Assembly (NCBI GenBank): GCA_031256095.1
Contig: JAIRRG010000193.1
Coordinates: 1-33,316, forward strand
Reading direction: 5' to 3'
From: Desulfobulbaceae bacterium
Lineage (GTDB): Bacteria; Desulfobacterota; Desulfobulbia; Desulfobulbales; Desulfocapsaceae
DNA length: 33,316 nt
How positions within the stretch are numbered: position 1 is the stretch's first letter; every line of letters starts with the position of its first letter. This document shows, piece after piece, positions 14,575 to 21,571 of the stretch. The notes below the pieces were generated by a model that was not told the origin of the DNA, did not search any database, and saw nothing but the letters and a program-made list of their open reading frames with translations. A program made the position numbers and the translations under genes.

Positions 14575-15116
14575 TTGCCGCTCACCGTCGTATGAACGGC
14601 CACGCCTGGCACGTTCGCCAAGCCGTCAATGGCGTCCTGGATTTCGCCAAAACGCACGACGGGAATACCGACCAAAACCCACGCCATCTCCGGCGCCGCC
14701 AAGTCTATTTTTTTCAGGCTCGCCTTTTCGACACTAATGTCATCAAAGGAAAAATCGTCGAAACCAATCAGCGGCGCGCCGAGTTCAACGAGGGCGGCCA
14801 GCTCATCACCCAGCTTGTCGTCGTCAAAAAATGATATATCTGACAGGCGATTATCGGCGAGGATATAGGCGCGGCGCTGCTCTTCGCTAAGATGCTCTAT
14901 AAGGATGCAAGGGACGGTCGGCAAGCGCAACTGTAAGGCGGCGGCCAAACGCCCATGACCGGCGATGATCATGTCGGTATCATCAATTAAAATCGGGACG
15001 TTAAAACCAAACTCGGAGATGGATGCCGCTATCTGATCAATCTGGGCCGGGCTGTGCATCCTGGGATTGCGGTCGTAACCGCGTAAATCAGCGGGGTCTT
15101 TAGAGATGATTTCCAT
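14571..15116 (-). CDS. ParB-like N-terminal domain protein
   Basis: The 181-residue product holds a ParB/Srx-type domain at about 1-95: DLRGYDRNPRMHS, then SISEFGFNVPILID, MIIAGHGRLAAALQL (the G-H-G-R nucleotide-binding loop) and a C-terminal DNRLSDISFFDDDKL. No methyltransferase domain follows, in contrast to the 441-residue gene. Such stand-alone proteins in phages may act as CTP switches or nucleases; neither can be shown here. GAGGAA lies six bases upstream of the ATG, within the primase C-terminus (17-base overlap). Confidence 0.85.
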   Translation of the reverse strand: MEIISKDPADLRGYDRNPRMHSPAQIDQIAASISEFGFNVPILIDDTDMIIAGHGRLAAALQLRLPTVPCILIEHLSEEQRRAYILADNRLSDISFFDDDKLGDELAALVELGAPLIGFDDFSFDDISVEKASLKKIDLAAPEMAWVLVGIPVVRFGEIQDAIDGLANVPGVAVHTTVSGK

Positions 15117-16590
15117 TGCAATTCCTCATTTGGCTGGCGGAACGGCCAGTGCGGATATACGACCCAGCGAAAACACGCTTGACGTCCAGCATCTTTTCCA
15201 TGGCCGCCAGCCGGGCCGCCTCGTCCATGCCGCCGATGGCCTCGTTCAGCCGCGCCAGCTCGTTGCGCGAGAAGACGATTTCACCGGCGGCGGTCAGGGC
15301 ATCCCAGCTTTTGTGGTCGTCGGTGACGTGGAATTCGGAGCCGGACGTGAGTGTTACGACGTAGCTTTTGATGTCTGCCGCCGACTCCAGCAGGGCTTCA
15401 AGTTCTGGCGCGGATTCCGGCATGATCGGCGAATCGCTTTGTTGCTCACGTTTAGCCTCCGGTGGATGGCAAACCGGCGGTAAGGCCAGCGCCGACGGCA
15501 AGGCAGCATCGATCCAGTCGGCCAAATTGTTGCCGCTTGCTGCATAATCGCCAGGGTCTTTGCCTTCCGGCACCGGCCAGCGGCGGGCCTGCGAATAGTG
15601 ATCTTGCCACCACTGCCAGCCTTGCAGGCCGGCGGTATCAAAGTCGAGGGCGACGAGGATCAGCGGCGAGCGGGCCAGCAGGTAATGGGCATCGGTATCC
15701 GGCTTGCCGCGGTTGGTCAGCACGGCCAGGGTGCCGACGCCGCGGGCGCAGGCGTGATGCACGGCCATGGCGTCGAGCTCGGCCTCAACCACCACCCAGA
15801 CGGCCAGATCGGGCGCGATCCCTTCCGGCGTGAGAATCAGCGGCGCCGAACTGGAGCCTTCGACGACTAGATATTTGCTGTCGTCGGATTTCAAATCACC
15901 GGTTCGGCGGCGGATGCGGATACGCAAGGCTTGCGGCTCGCCGGGGGTGCGGGCTGGTGGCGCCCACATCGGGATGGTGATGCCGCGGGGAATCCACAGC
16001 GACCGGTGCGCCTTGCCGGCTTTATCGATGCGGTCGGCGAGGCCGAAAGCGGCACGCGCGCGGTACAGCCCTCTGCCGGTTTTGTCCTCACCATCGAGAT
16101 TGCCGAGAAAATAACGCTCGATGGCCGCCAGCGGCAGGCCACGCCTGGAGAGATACTCCAGGGCTGGCTGGCAATTCAGAATCGCCTGGTGGGCCTTTTC
16201 CGCGAGCCTTCCGGCTTGCTTCCGCCAGATTAGCGCCGGAAGCGGCCAGGTCTGCGGTTGCCACTCGGTTTTTTTCTTCAGCGGTGTTAGACGCCTTGGC
16301 GCCGGGGCCTTGCTTTCGATTTGCAGGCGTCGGCAGGCGGTTTTGAAATCACAGCCGTCGATGGCCATAACCAAGGCAATGATGTCGCCGCCCTTATCGC
16401 ACCGTCGGCACCACCAAGTGCCGGTCTGCCCAGCCTCTTGCGCCGCGGCGCCGCCGGGCTGATCCGGCCAGACATGGAAGCGGTCATTGCCGCCGCACAC
16501 CGGGCACGGGCCATGATATTCGCCGCCCTTACTGTTACTGACATGCCGCAATTCGGCGCCGCCAGCGAGTAAATCCATGATTGCTGTCAT
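15100..16590 (-). CDS. phage DNA primase, CHC2 zinc finger plus Toprim
   Basis: The 496-residue product begins with a zinc-finger region: CPVCGGNDRFHVW and WWCRRCDKGGDI (Cys29, Cys32, Cys61, Cys64). A central domain covers about residues 100-260 and a Toprim domain about 260-340 (VVVEAELDAMAVHHA, then LILVALDFDTAGLQG with the metal-binding D-x-D). It should lay down RNA primers for phage replication. The final 100 residues form an extra domain with a coiled segment and end with RTGRSASQMRNCNGN; their role is unknown. It lies just after the repeat region and the helicase. Confidence 0.92.
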   Translation of the reverse strand: MTAIMDLLAGGAELRHVSNSKGGEYHGPCPVCGGNDRFHVWPDQPGGAAAQEAGQTGTWWCRRCDKGGDIIALVMAIDGCDFKTACRRLQIESKAPAPRRLTPLKKKTEWQPQTWPLPALIWRKQAGRLAEKAHQAILNCQPALEYLSRRGLPLAAIERYFLGNLDGEDKTGRGLYRARAAFGLADRIDKAGKAHRSLWIPRGITIPMWAPPARTPGEPQALRIRIRRRTGDLKSDDSKYLVVEGSSSAPLILTPEGIAPDLAVWVVVEAELDAMAVHHACARGVGTLAVLTNRGKPDTDAHYLLARSPLILVALDFDTAGLQGWQWWQDHYSQARRWPVPEGKDPGDYAASGNNLADWIDAALPSALALPPVCHPPEAKREQQSDSPIMPESAPELEALLESAADIKSYVVTLTSGSEFHVTDDHKSWDALTAAGEIVFSRNELARLNEAIGGMDEAARLAAMEKMLDVKRVFAGSYIRTGRSASQMRNCNGNHL

Positions 16591-16640
16591 CGTTTTTCAG
16601 CCTGTTTTATTGGATTTGCTGCATGTATTTGTTCGCCATC

Positions 16641-16714
16641 CTCCCATCCTCCCATCTTTTTCCCTTTTATCTCTTTTTATCTTATTGATATTAGGTATTA
16701 TGGGAGGATGGGAG
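16641..16714. repeat. inverted repeat 1 (15 + 15 bases, 44-base AT-rich centre)
   Basis: The left arm CTCCCATCCTCCCAT (16641-16655) is the exact reverse complement of the right arm ATGGGAGGATGGGAG (16700-16714). Each arm is itself a tandem of CTCCCA/TGGGAG hexamers with 8-base spacing. The 44 bases between are pyrimidine-rich and AT-rich, like a duplex-unwinding stretch. The element lies between helicase and primase genes. It is a candidate origin or operator half. Confidence 0.85.
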
Positions 16715-16770
16715 TTATTCCTTATATCCATACGCACGGAAAGCCCTTACCTTTTCTCATGCGTAAGTAT

Positions 16771-16899
16771 CTAAGGCCCTAACTCCCAACCTCCCATATC
16801 ACGGAATTTCAAAAATATATTACGCTCCAAACCAGGCGAAATCTGGGAGGTTGGGAGTAGCTGACTAACAAATGCCGCGAAACTGGTCATTTTGGCCAT
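16771..16899 (-). CDS. 42-residue ORF overlapping helicase end and spanning inverted repeat 2
   Basis: An ATG at 16899 follows GGAGA at seven bases within the helicase gene, and an alternative ATG at 16890 overlaps the helicase stop by ATGA. The product reads MAKMTSFAAFVSQLLPTSQ, then a middle part, and ends MGGWELGP. The repeat arms encode LLPTSQ and MGGWE. No family is recognised. The ribosome site and ATGA coupling speak for a real gene; the DNA repeat may be the selected feature instead. Confidence 0.45.
   Translation of the reverse strand: MAKMTSFAAFVSQLLPTSQISPGLERNIFLKFRDMGGWELGP
16782..16858. repeat. inverted repeat 2 (15 + 15 bases, 47-base centre)
   Basis: The left arm ACTCCCAACCTCCCA (16782-16796) is the exact reverse complement of the right arm TGGGAGGTTGGGAGT (16844-16858). 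It is a second copy of inverted repeat 1 with one base changed in both arms (A/T in place of T/A in the middle), so pairing is kept. The centre is AT-rich (TTCAAAAATATATTACG). Confidence 0.85.
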
Positions 16900-18470
16900 G
16901 AGGTTTTCTCCGGCGTGGCTTCGGCGTACTCGGCGAGCGTCTCGGGGTTGATGGTGACGCCGATGTAGTGCATCTTGTTGCTCTTCTGGCTGTGGATGCC
17001 TTTGCGTTCTAACGCCTGCGTGATGCGTTTGGCGCTGTACGGGTAGGCGTTGCCGAAGGTTTCTCGTAGCCACCAATTGCAGACGGCGGCGAAATCGGCG
17101 GCGGCGGTACGAGCCAGCCACTTGCCGCCGGGCGGCGGCGTGGGTTCGCGCAGGCAACAATCGGCGAGGAATTGGCCAATGTCGTCGAAGGCTTCGCGCT
17201 GCTCTCGCGTGTAATTTTTGACTTTTTCCGGTGGATTCAGTCCTTGGGCGAAGTAATCCATTGCCCCTTGCACCAGCCGGGCCAAGATGCCGGAACGCTC
17301 GGCCCGCAACCTGTTGAACATTTGCGGGTCGCGGCGGCGCTCGTCGGGCGCTTCCGGCTCGTCAACAAAACGCACCGGCCAGTGGATGGCGTGAACGCGC
17401 GTCCAAAAGGCGTCGTCATCGCTCTTTATTTTTGGCAGGTCATTGGTCATGAAAAAGAGCAGGTGGGTTTGATCCCATTGAGTAAAATATTTGTCACTAA
17501 CGCCGCGTGCCGACAGTTTTGAACCGCCGGTTAGTTCTTTGATGCGGCTCATGGCCAGCTTTTGATTGCCTTCGGCCTCGTTGGCAAAGGCGAGTCTTGC
17601 GCCGCGCAGGCTGAGGATGTCCGGATCGGGCTGAGCGCCGCTACGCTGGAAGGTTTGTTGCAGCAAGGTCGATGTTGGAATTTTCGTGACAAGCTCATTG
17701 CCCAAGACGTCGAAGCAAATTTTCATGAGCGTGTCTTTGCCGTTGCGACCGCGCGGGCCGTGGAAGATGGCCCAGATATGATCGTCGCGGCGGCCCTGGA
17801 TGCCATAACCGAGCAGGCGCAGGATATAGGCGGCCATGATGGCGTCGTCGGCATGACAGGATGAGAGGAAGGCGTCGAAGTGTGGCGATGGCTGGTCGAG
17901 GCCATGAAATTCGGTTGGGCAGCTTTTAAGGATGTAATCCTCCGGGCGGCCATCGCCGATCTCGCCGGTGCGCAGATCAATAACGCCGTTGGCGCAGGCC
18001 AAGAGATAATCCTGCAGGTCGGTCTCCTGGCCGTCGATGGCCAGCGGCTTGGCGATGGTGGCGGCGCAGGTCAGGACATTTTCCCGGCCAGACTTTTCGC
18101 GCAGGGTGTTGAGGCGGCGGCGAATGAGTTTGTAGAGGTCATCTTCATCGTTAAGATTTTTCTCGGTGATGATGCGCTGGTACTCTTCACAGACCCGCTC
18201 GACGGCGGCCAAGGAGCAACGCTGGTTGATGTCGATTTCCCAGTGGTGCCCGGCCCAGCGCAACCACTCTTTCCAGCGTTCGACGTAGACGTAGCGGTCA
18301 CGATGCAGCGCCGCGTAAAGAGTGGCGTCGCCGACGCGGTTGGCGTGCAGGCAAGACACGAGAAAATCGAGCGGCAGGGGCGAGGGCTTTTTATCTGGAT
18401 TTGGCGGCGAGGCGGCTGCTTCTTCCTGAATCCGCTTTTGCACCTTGTCGCGGATATCTTGCTTGCTCAT
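16887..18470 (-). CDS. phage replicative helicase, D5/VirE superfamily III type
   Basis: The ATG at 18470 (MSKQDIRDKVQKRIQ) was preferred. The frame is open to 18653 but that stretch is not protein-like and lies in the leader. The 527-residue product has a D5_N-like region (about 90-220) with LLACANGVIDLRTGEIGD, Walker A GPRGRNGKDT at 238-247 and a Walker B-like LAFANEAE at about 293-300. A sensor/arginine region follows (THLLFFMTNDLPKIKSDDDAFW). It should unwind DNA at the phage origin together with the nearby primase. It is the first gene inside the right end of the prophage. Confidence 0.92.
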   Translation of the reverse strand: MSKQDIRDKVQKRIQEEAAASPPNPDKKPSPLPLDFLVSCLHANRVGDATLYAALHRDRYVYVERWKEWLRWAGHHWEIDINQRCSLAAVERVCEEYQRIITEKNLNDEDDLYKLIRRRLNTLREKSGRENVLTCAATIAKPLAIDGQETDLQDYLLACANGVIDLRTGEIGDGRPEDYILKSCPTEFHGLDQPSPHFDAFLSSCHADDAIMAAYILRLLGYGIQGRRDDHIWAIFHGPRGRNGKDTLMKICFDVLGNELVTKIPTSTLLQQTFQRSGAQPDPDILSLRGARLAFANEAEGNQKLAMSRIKELTGGSKLSARGVSDKYFTQWDQTHLLFFMTNDLPKIKSDDDAFWTRVHAIHWPVRFVDEPEAPDERRRDPQMFNRLRAERSGILARLVQGAMDYFAQGLNPPEKVKNYTREQREAFDDIGQFLADCCLREPTPPPGGKWLARTAAADFAAVCNWWLRETFGNAYPYSAKRITQALERKGIHSQKSNKMHYIGVTINPETLAEYAEATPEKTSWPK

Positions 18471-18742
18471 AGCGCACCCCGCAGTGCCGCTGGCAAGCGT
18501 CCGTTTTTCCGCCAAGATTTTCCGCCAGACCTGTAAACGGGCCGGGATGCGTGCACCCTTAGGCCCGCCCAGCCCCAGGAAGGACCCGCGGCACAAAGAG
18601 GCGCGTGGGAGGTTTTGGTTTGATTTATTGAAAAGGATATAAAGGGGAAACAAAGACCGATAGAACGATCAGGTGATAAACAGGGAATAAAATTTTGATT
18701 GAAGGATGGCTCTCTATGAAAAGATGAAGAGGCAGCACCATC
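18471..18742. other. prophage right-end leader without a gene
   Basis: No convincing gene is present in this stretch. Readings that cross it (18467-18865 minus, 18445-18642 plus) run into the tRNA or have no protein-like composition. Positions 18501-18592 form a GC-rich block that on the minus strand contains GGGTCCTTCCTGGGG, GGGTGCACG and GGCGGAAAAACGG. I have the impression that very similar blocks recur in other prophages, but cannot verify it. The part from 18600 to 18742 is AT-richer and should hold the promoter for the helicase operon, yet no clean -35/-10 pair stands out. Confidence 0.5.
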
Positions 18743-18762
18743 AATGTGGGGGTAATGTGGGG
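18743..18762. repeat. tandem AATGTGGGG repeat, probable integrase arm-type sites
   Basis: AATGTGGGGG (18743-18752), one T, then AATGTGGGG (18754-18762) form a direct repeat of 11-base period, 71 bases inside the tRNA 3' end. GTGGGGGTA-like repeats close to tRNA-integrated tyrosine-recombinase elements are, from my knowledge of such islands, typical arm-type integrase sites. No integrase is in the window to confirm it. Confidence 0.55.
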
Positions 18763-18832
18763 CTGGGTCAACAAAACGAAAATAAAAAAACGGAGCTATG
18801 ACCGAAAAGAAGCCATAACCACTTGATTTTAT

Positions 18833-18908
18833 TGGTGCCCCCGGCGTGAATCGAACACGCGGCACCAGGATTAGGAATCCTGTGCTCTATCCCCTGAGCT
18901 ACGAGGGC
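18833..18908 (-). tRNA. tRNA-Arg(CCT), prophage attachment gene
   Basis: On the minus strand the 76 bases fold as a full cloverleaf. The acceptor arms are GCCCTCG (18902-18908) and CGGGGGC (18837-18843) with one G-T pair, then discriminator A and an encoded CCA (18833-18835). The anticodon stem is CAGGA/TCCTG and the seven-base loop TTCCTAA, giving anticodon CCT (arginine, AGG). The T-arm holds GTTCGATTC. The 3' end faces the prophage, so the element has most likely inserted at or in the 3' half and restored it. Confidence 0.95.
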
Positions 18909-18946
18909 CTTGGCTGTTTTGAGGAAAACTGTGGCAAACCGCGACG

Positions 18947-18974
18947 ATAATACCTGAAGCGCAAATCTTGGCAA
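18947..18974 (-). promoter_or_regulatory. promoter of the tRNA-Arg gene
   Basis: On the minus strand TTGCCA (18969-18974), 16 bases, then TATTAT (18947-18952). A start near 18940 would leave a leader of about 30 bases before the tRNA 5' end at 18908. Confidence 0.6.
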
Positions 18975-19976
18975 GATAAATTGCCCGTTTCCCTTGCCCA
19001 TAGCCGACTCCTGGCAATGCTGTTGGCGGAGAAAAACCATTCCTGGCCCCGGCGAGGCAAAGCGCGAAGAAGGGAGAATGTAATCGGATAGGATTGGATA
19101 AAAATCCAACGAAAACAAATCGCTACAAATTTAGAAGGTTAGCGGCTGCACTATCAAGAGTTGGACTAGGAAGGGAAAAGTGAGTACTGGCGGTCATTTC
19201 TGTTTCTCGAAAAGAGCGGCGATGCAAGTAGTAAATTCCTGACCATATTGCTAGCTTTTGCAAATAAAATTATAAGCTGGTTTTAAGAAAAATGTGAAAG
19301 ATGTTAAGGAGGAATTTGCCGAATTTTACTGACCAACCGCTGTTTTTTAAGACTTCATATGAACGCCAGGTAGCCAGTGTCGGGCACGACTTTTCCCGTT
19401 TTTCCTATCGCCTCTTCATTCATCGCTGTTGCGCTTGTCAAGTAATATTATATGATGGCGATCATTCTTGGAACCTTAGACTTCCATCATCTTTATCAAC
19501 TTTCTGGGAAGAACGACCATGAGGTCACTGGAATGAGAGGAAGCTAGGGTTTGATCTGTTGCCCCTGAAACCGATCAAGGCCCTTCCAGTGAATTGGCTC
19601 CGGTTGGAATTTTGGGGGAAAGACCTCGAAAACTCTCTGGAAACTGGTATTACAAATGTACTTTCCCGCCCCCGCGCCAACGGGCGGGCCCAAGCGGGCA
19701 GGCCGCCAAGGTTATTGCAGGAGAAAAACAGGTGTTCCCGGAAGAATTACAGCAGTGGCATCCCGCCGAAAATGGCCTGGAAATCACTCAGGTCATCCAC
19801 CACTTTGCAGGCCGCACCCGGCGGCGGGCAGTCTCCGTCATTGGCGCCCAAGTTAATCAGGGAGCGCGGCATTCTTTGATCGGCGGCCTTGATGGCTGTC
19901 GGCGCTGGCCACTTTCCGGCGGCGTATTTACCAACATGATGGTCAGGCTCGGCCATTTTGGTAAAGCCTGATCATC
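18975..19976. other. one-kilobase stretch without a confident gene
   Basis: From 18975 to about 19560 base use is mixed and AT-richer, and no reading has family resemblance. A 73-codon frame at 19301-19522 follows a possible promoter but looks unlike a protein. From about 19600 to 19971 composition returns to that of genes; a plus-strand frame 19594-19971 (containing VFPEELQQWHPAENGLEI and ending VRLGHFGKA) and a minus-strand frame 19747-19956 compete. Neither is recognised. This could be a decayed gene or a poorly conserved small protein ahead of the OleA-like gene. Confidence 0.5.
19248..19276 (+). promoter_or_regulatory. possible promoter in the unexplained region
   Basis: TTGCTA (19248-19253), 17 bases, TATAAG (19271-19276) in an AT-rich stretch. 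It would read a doubtful 73-codon frame and then the region before the OleA-like gene. Confidence 0.3.
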
Positions 19977-21011
19977 ATGCGTCACGTCTGTCTTGATACC
20001 TTCGCCTATGCTTTGCCGCCGAGGACGCTGACTTCGGAAGAGCTGGAACAGCGGCTGGCCCCTGTCTACCAGCGCCTGAAGCTGCCCGCCGGGCGGCTTG
20101 AAATGATGAGCGGCATCAAAAGCCGGCGGCTGTGGCCGGAGGGGACGCGGCCCAGCCAGGCGGCGGCTTTGGCCGGCGAGGCGGCGATCCGCCGCGCTGG
20201 CATTGAGCGGGAGAAGATCGAATGCCTGATCTTCACTTCGGTATGCCGCGATATGATGGAGCCGGCCACGGCGTCTTTTGTCCATCAAAAACTGGGCCTT
20301 GCCGACAACTGTTTGCTCTTCGATCTGTCAAATGCCTGTCTGGGTTTTCTCGACGGCATGCTGATGCTGGCCCAGATGATCGAGCTAGGGCAAATCGGTC
20401 ACGGCCTATTGGTCTCCGGCGAGACCGCCGAGGATTTGCTGGCCTCAACAACGCGGGCACTGCTGGCCGACCAATCCCTGACCAGAAAAACTATTAAACC
20501 GGCTTTTGCCTCACTGACTATTGGTTCCGGCAGCGTCGCCCTGTATATGCGCCGGGCGGCGGCAAATGAGGCCAAGCCGCTATTGGCCCATGCCGCTTGG
20601 CTGGCCAACACCCGTCACAATAATCTCTGTCAGGGCGCCGACGGCATGGCCGGGGTGCTGATGGCCACCGATTCCGAGGAACTGCTGGCCCGCGGCATCG
20701 AAACAGCGGCCACAACCTGGCGAAAATTTTCCGCCGCTCCAGGTTGGAGCGAAGCCGACATCGGCTGTTTTTTTTGTCATCAGGTGGGCAGTACCCACGC
20801 CCGCCTGCTCTGCGCCAAACTGGCTATTGATCCGGCCAAAAATTTTCAGACGCTCGCCGACTTCGGCAACACCGGTTCGGTGTCGGCGCCGCTGACCATG
20901 GCTTTGGCTATGGAAGCGGGCGTCTTTCAGCCTGGCATGAAGGCAGCGCTGCTTGGTATTGGCAGCGGCATCAACTGCCTGATGCTGGGCGTCAATTGGA
21001 GGAAAGAATGA
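19977..21011 (+). CDS. OleA-like/KAS III-like condensing enzyme
   Basis: The 344-residue thiolase-fold protein has the catalytic Cys121 in LSNACLGFLDG, His268 in CHQVGSTH and Asn298 in FGNTGSVS, the FabH-type triad. Its ending ALLGIGSGINCLMLGV and the MMEPATASFVH segment are those of the OleA side of the family. Glu95 lies 26 residues before the Cys, the same spacing as Glu117-Cys143 of Xanthomonas OleA as I recall it. OleA condenses two acyl-CoAs into a beta-keto acid. No OleB, C or D is nearby, so the product may have another fate. The next gene starts by ATGA overlap after GGAGG. Its own ribosome site is weak, and the start could lie elsewhere. Confidence 0.82.
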   Translation: MRHVCLDTFAYALPPRTLTSEELEQRLAPVYQRLKLPAGRLEMMSGIKSRRLWPEGTRPSQAAALAGEAAIRRAGIEREKIECLIFTSVCRDMMEPATASFVHQKLGLADNCLLFDLSNACLGFLDGMLMLAQMIELGQIGHGLLVSGETAEDLLASTTRALLADQSLTRKTIKPAFASLTIGSGSVALYMRRAAANEAKPLLAHAAWLANTRHNNLCQGADGMAGVLMATDSEELLARGIETAATTWRKFSAAPGWSEADIGCFFCHQVGSTHARLLCAKLAIDPAKNFQTLADFGNTGSVSAPLTMALAMEAGVFQPGMKAALLGIGSGINCLMLGVNWRKE

Positions 21012-21571
21012 GTATATCGGCTGAAGACAAACAGCTGCTTTTGACCCTGGCGCGGCAAGCAATTGCCGGCCATTTTGCCGGGGAAGAACCGGCCTTGCCG
21101 GATACACCGGGTTTGCGGCAGCCGGCCGCCAGTTTTGTCACCCTGACAAAGGCGGGAATACTGCGTGGCTGCATTGGCAATCTTCAGGCTGCCGATTTGC
21201 TGGCCGGGTCGGTGCGGCGCAATGCTTTGGCCGCCGCCTTTAACGATTTTCGCTTTCCGCCCTTGACGGCGGCGGAGCTAAGCGAGGTTGACATTGAGGT
21301 GTCCCTGCTCAGCGAGGCAAAAAAACTCAATTATGCCGATGCCGATGACCTCTGCCGCCGACTACGGCCTGGCATCGACGGTGTGATTCTGCGCGCCGCT
21401 TCCCGTGGCGCCACCTTTTTGCCCCAGGTTTGGGAGCAGTTGCCGACGGTGGAGTCATTTTTGTCGCATCTTTGTTTGAAAGCCGGGCTGACCGCCGATT
21501 TCTGGCGGCACGGCCAGCCGGAGATCGCCATCTATCAGGTGGAGCATTTTGCCGAAGGGACGAAGCGATGA
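21008..21571 (+). CDS. AMMECR1-domain protein (AmmeMemoRadiSam system A-like)
   Basis: The ATG at 21008 has GGAGG five bases upstream and overlaps the previous stop. The 187-residue protein carries the family signature LRGCIGNLQA, then AFNDFRFPPLTAAELSEVDI, a GIDGVILR stretch and a C-terminal ATFLPQVWEQLPTVESFLSH. AMMECR1 proteins are widespread and uncharacterised; in many prokaryotes they accompany Memo and a radical SAM protein. Neither partner is present here. It is coupled on both sides by ATGA overlaps, which ties it to the OleA-like enzyme and a Cys-rich protein. Confidence 0.93.
   Translation: MSISAEDKQLLLTLARQAIAGHFAGEEPALPDTPGLRQPAASFVTLTKAGILRGCIGNLQAADLLAGSVRRNALAAAFNDFRFPPLTAAELSEVDIEVSLLSEAKKLNYADADDLCRRLRPGIDGVILRAASRGATFLPQVWEQLPTVESFLSHLCLKAGLTADFWRHGQPEIAIYQVEHFAEGTKR

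Larger units (their letters stand above)
1..18836. mobile_element. lambda-type prophage, right-hand part (left end outside window)
   Basis: An unbroken run of minus-strand phage genes covers replication, DNA modification, packaging, head, lysis and the first head-tail and tail genes. The head order (terminase A, W, B, C/Nu3, D, E, FII, Z) is that of lambda. The right end abuts the 3' end of a tRNA-Arg gene, a classic tyrosine-recombinase target, and a tandem arm-like repeat lies just inside. The integrase, repressor and rest of the tail are not in the window, so the left border and completeness cannot be judged. Many neighbouring genes overlap by ATGA, which suggests long coupled transcripts. 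Confidence 0.93.

Noticed and set aside
18467-18865. 132-codon minus-strand frame crossing the tRNA
   Set aside because: It reads through the tRNA 3' end and the GC-rich leader, overlaps the helicase start and has no protein-like composition.
19857-20288. 143-codon minus-strand frame at the start of the OleA-like gene
   Set aside because: It is a shadow of the plus-strand condensing enzyme; the plus frame has conserved catalytic motifs.
21008-21571. A complete AmmeMemoRadiSam system
   Set aside because: Only the AMMECR1 component is present. The two radical SAM genes in the window belong to the prophage, and there is no Memo gene.
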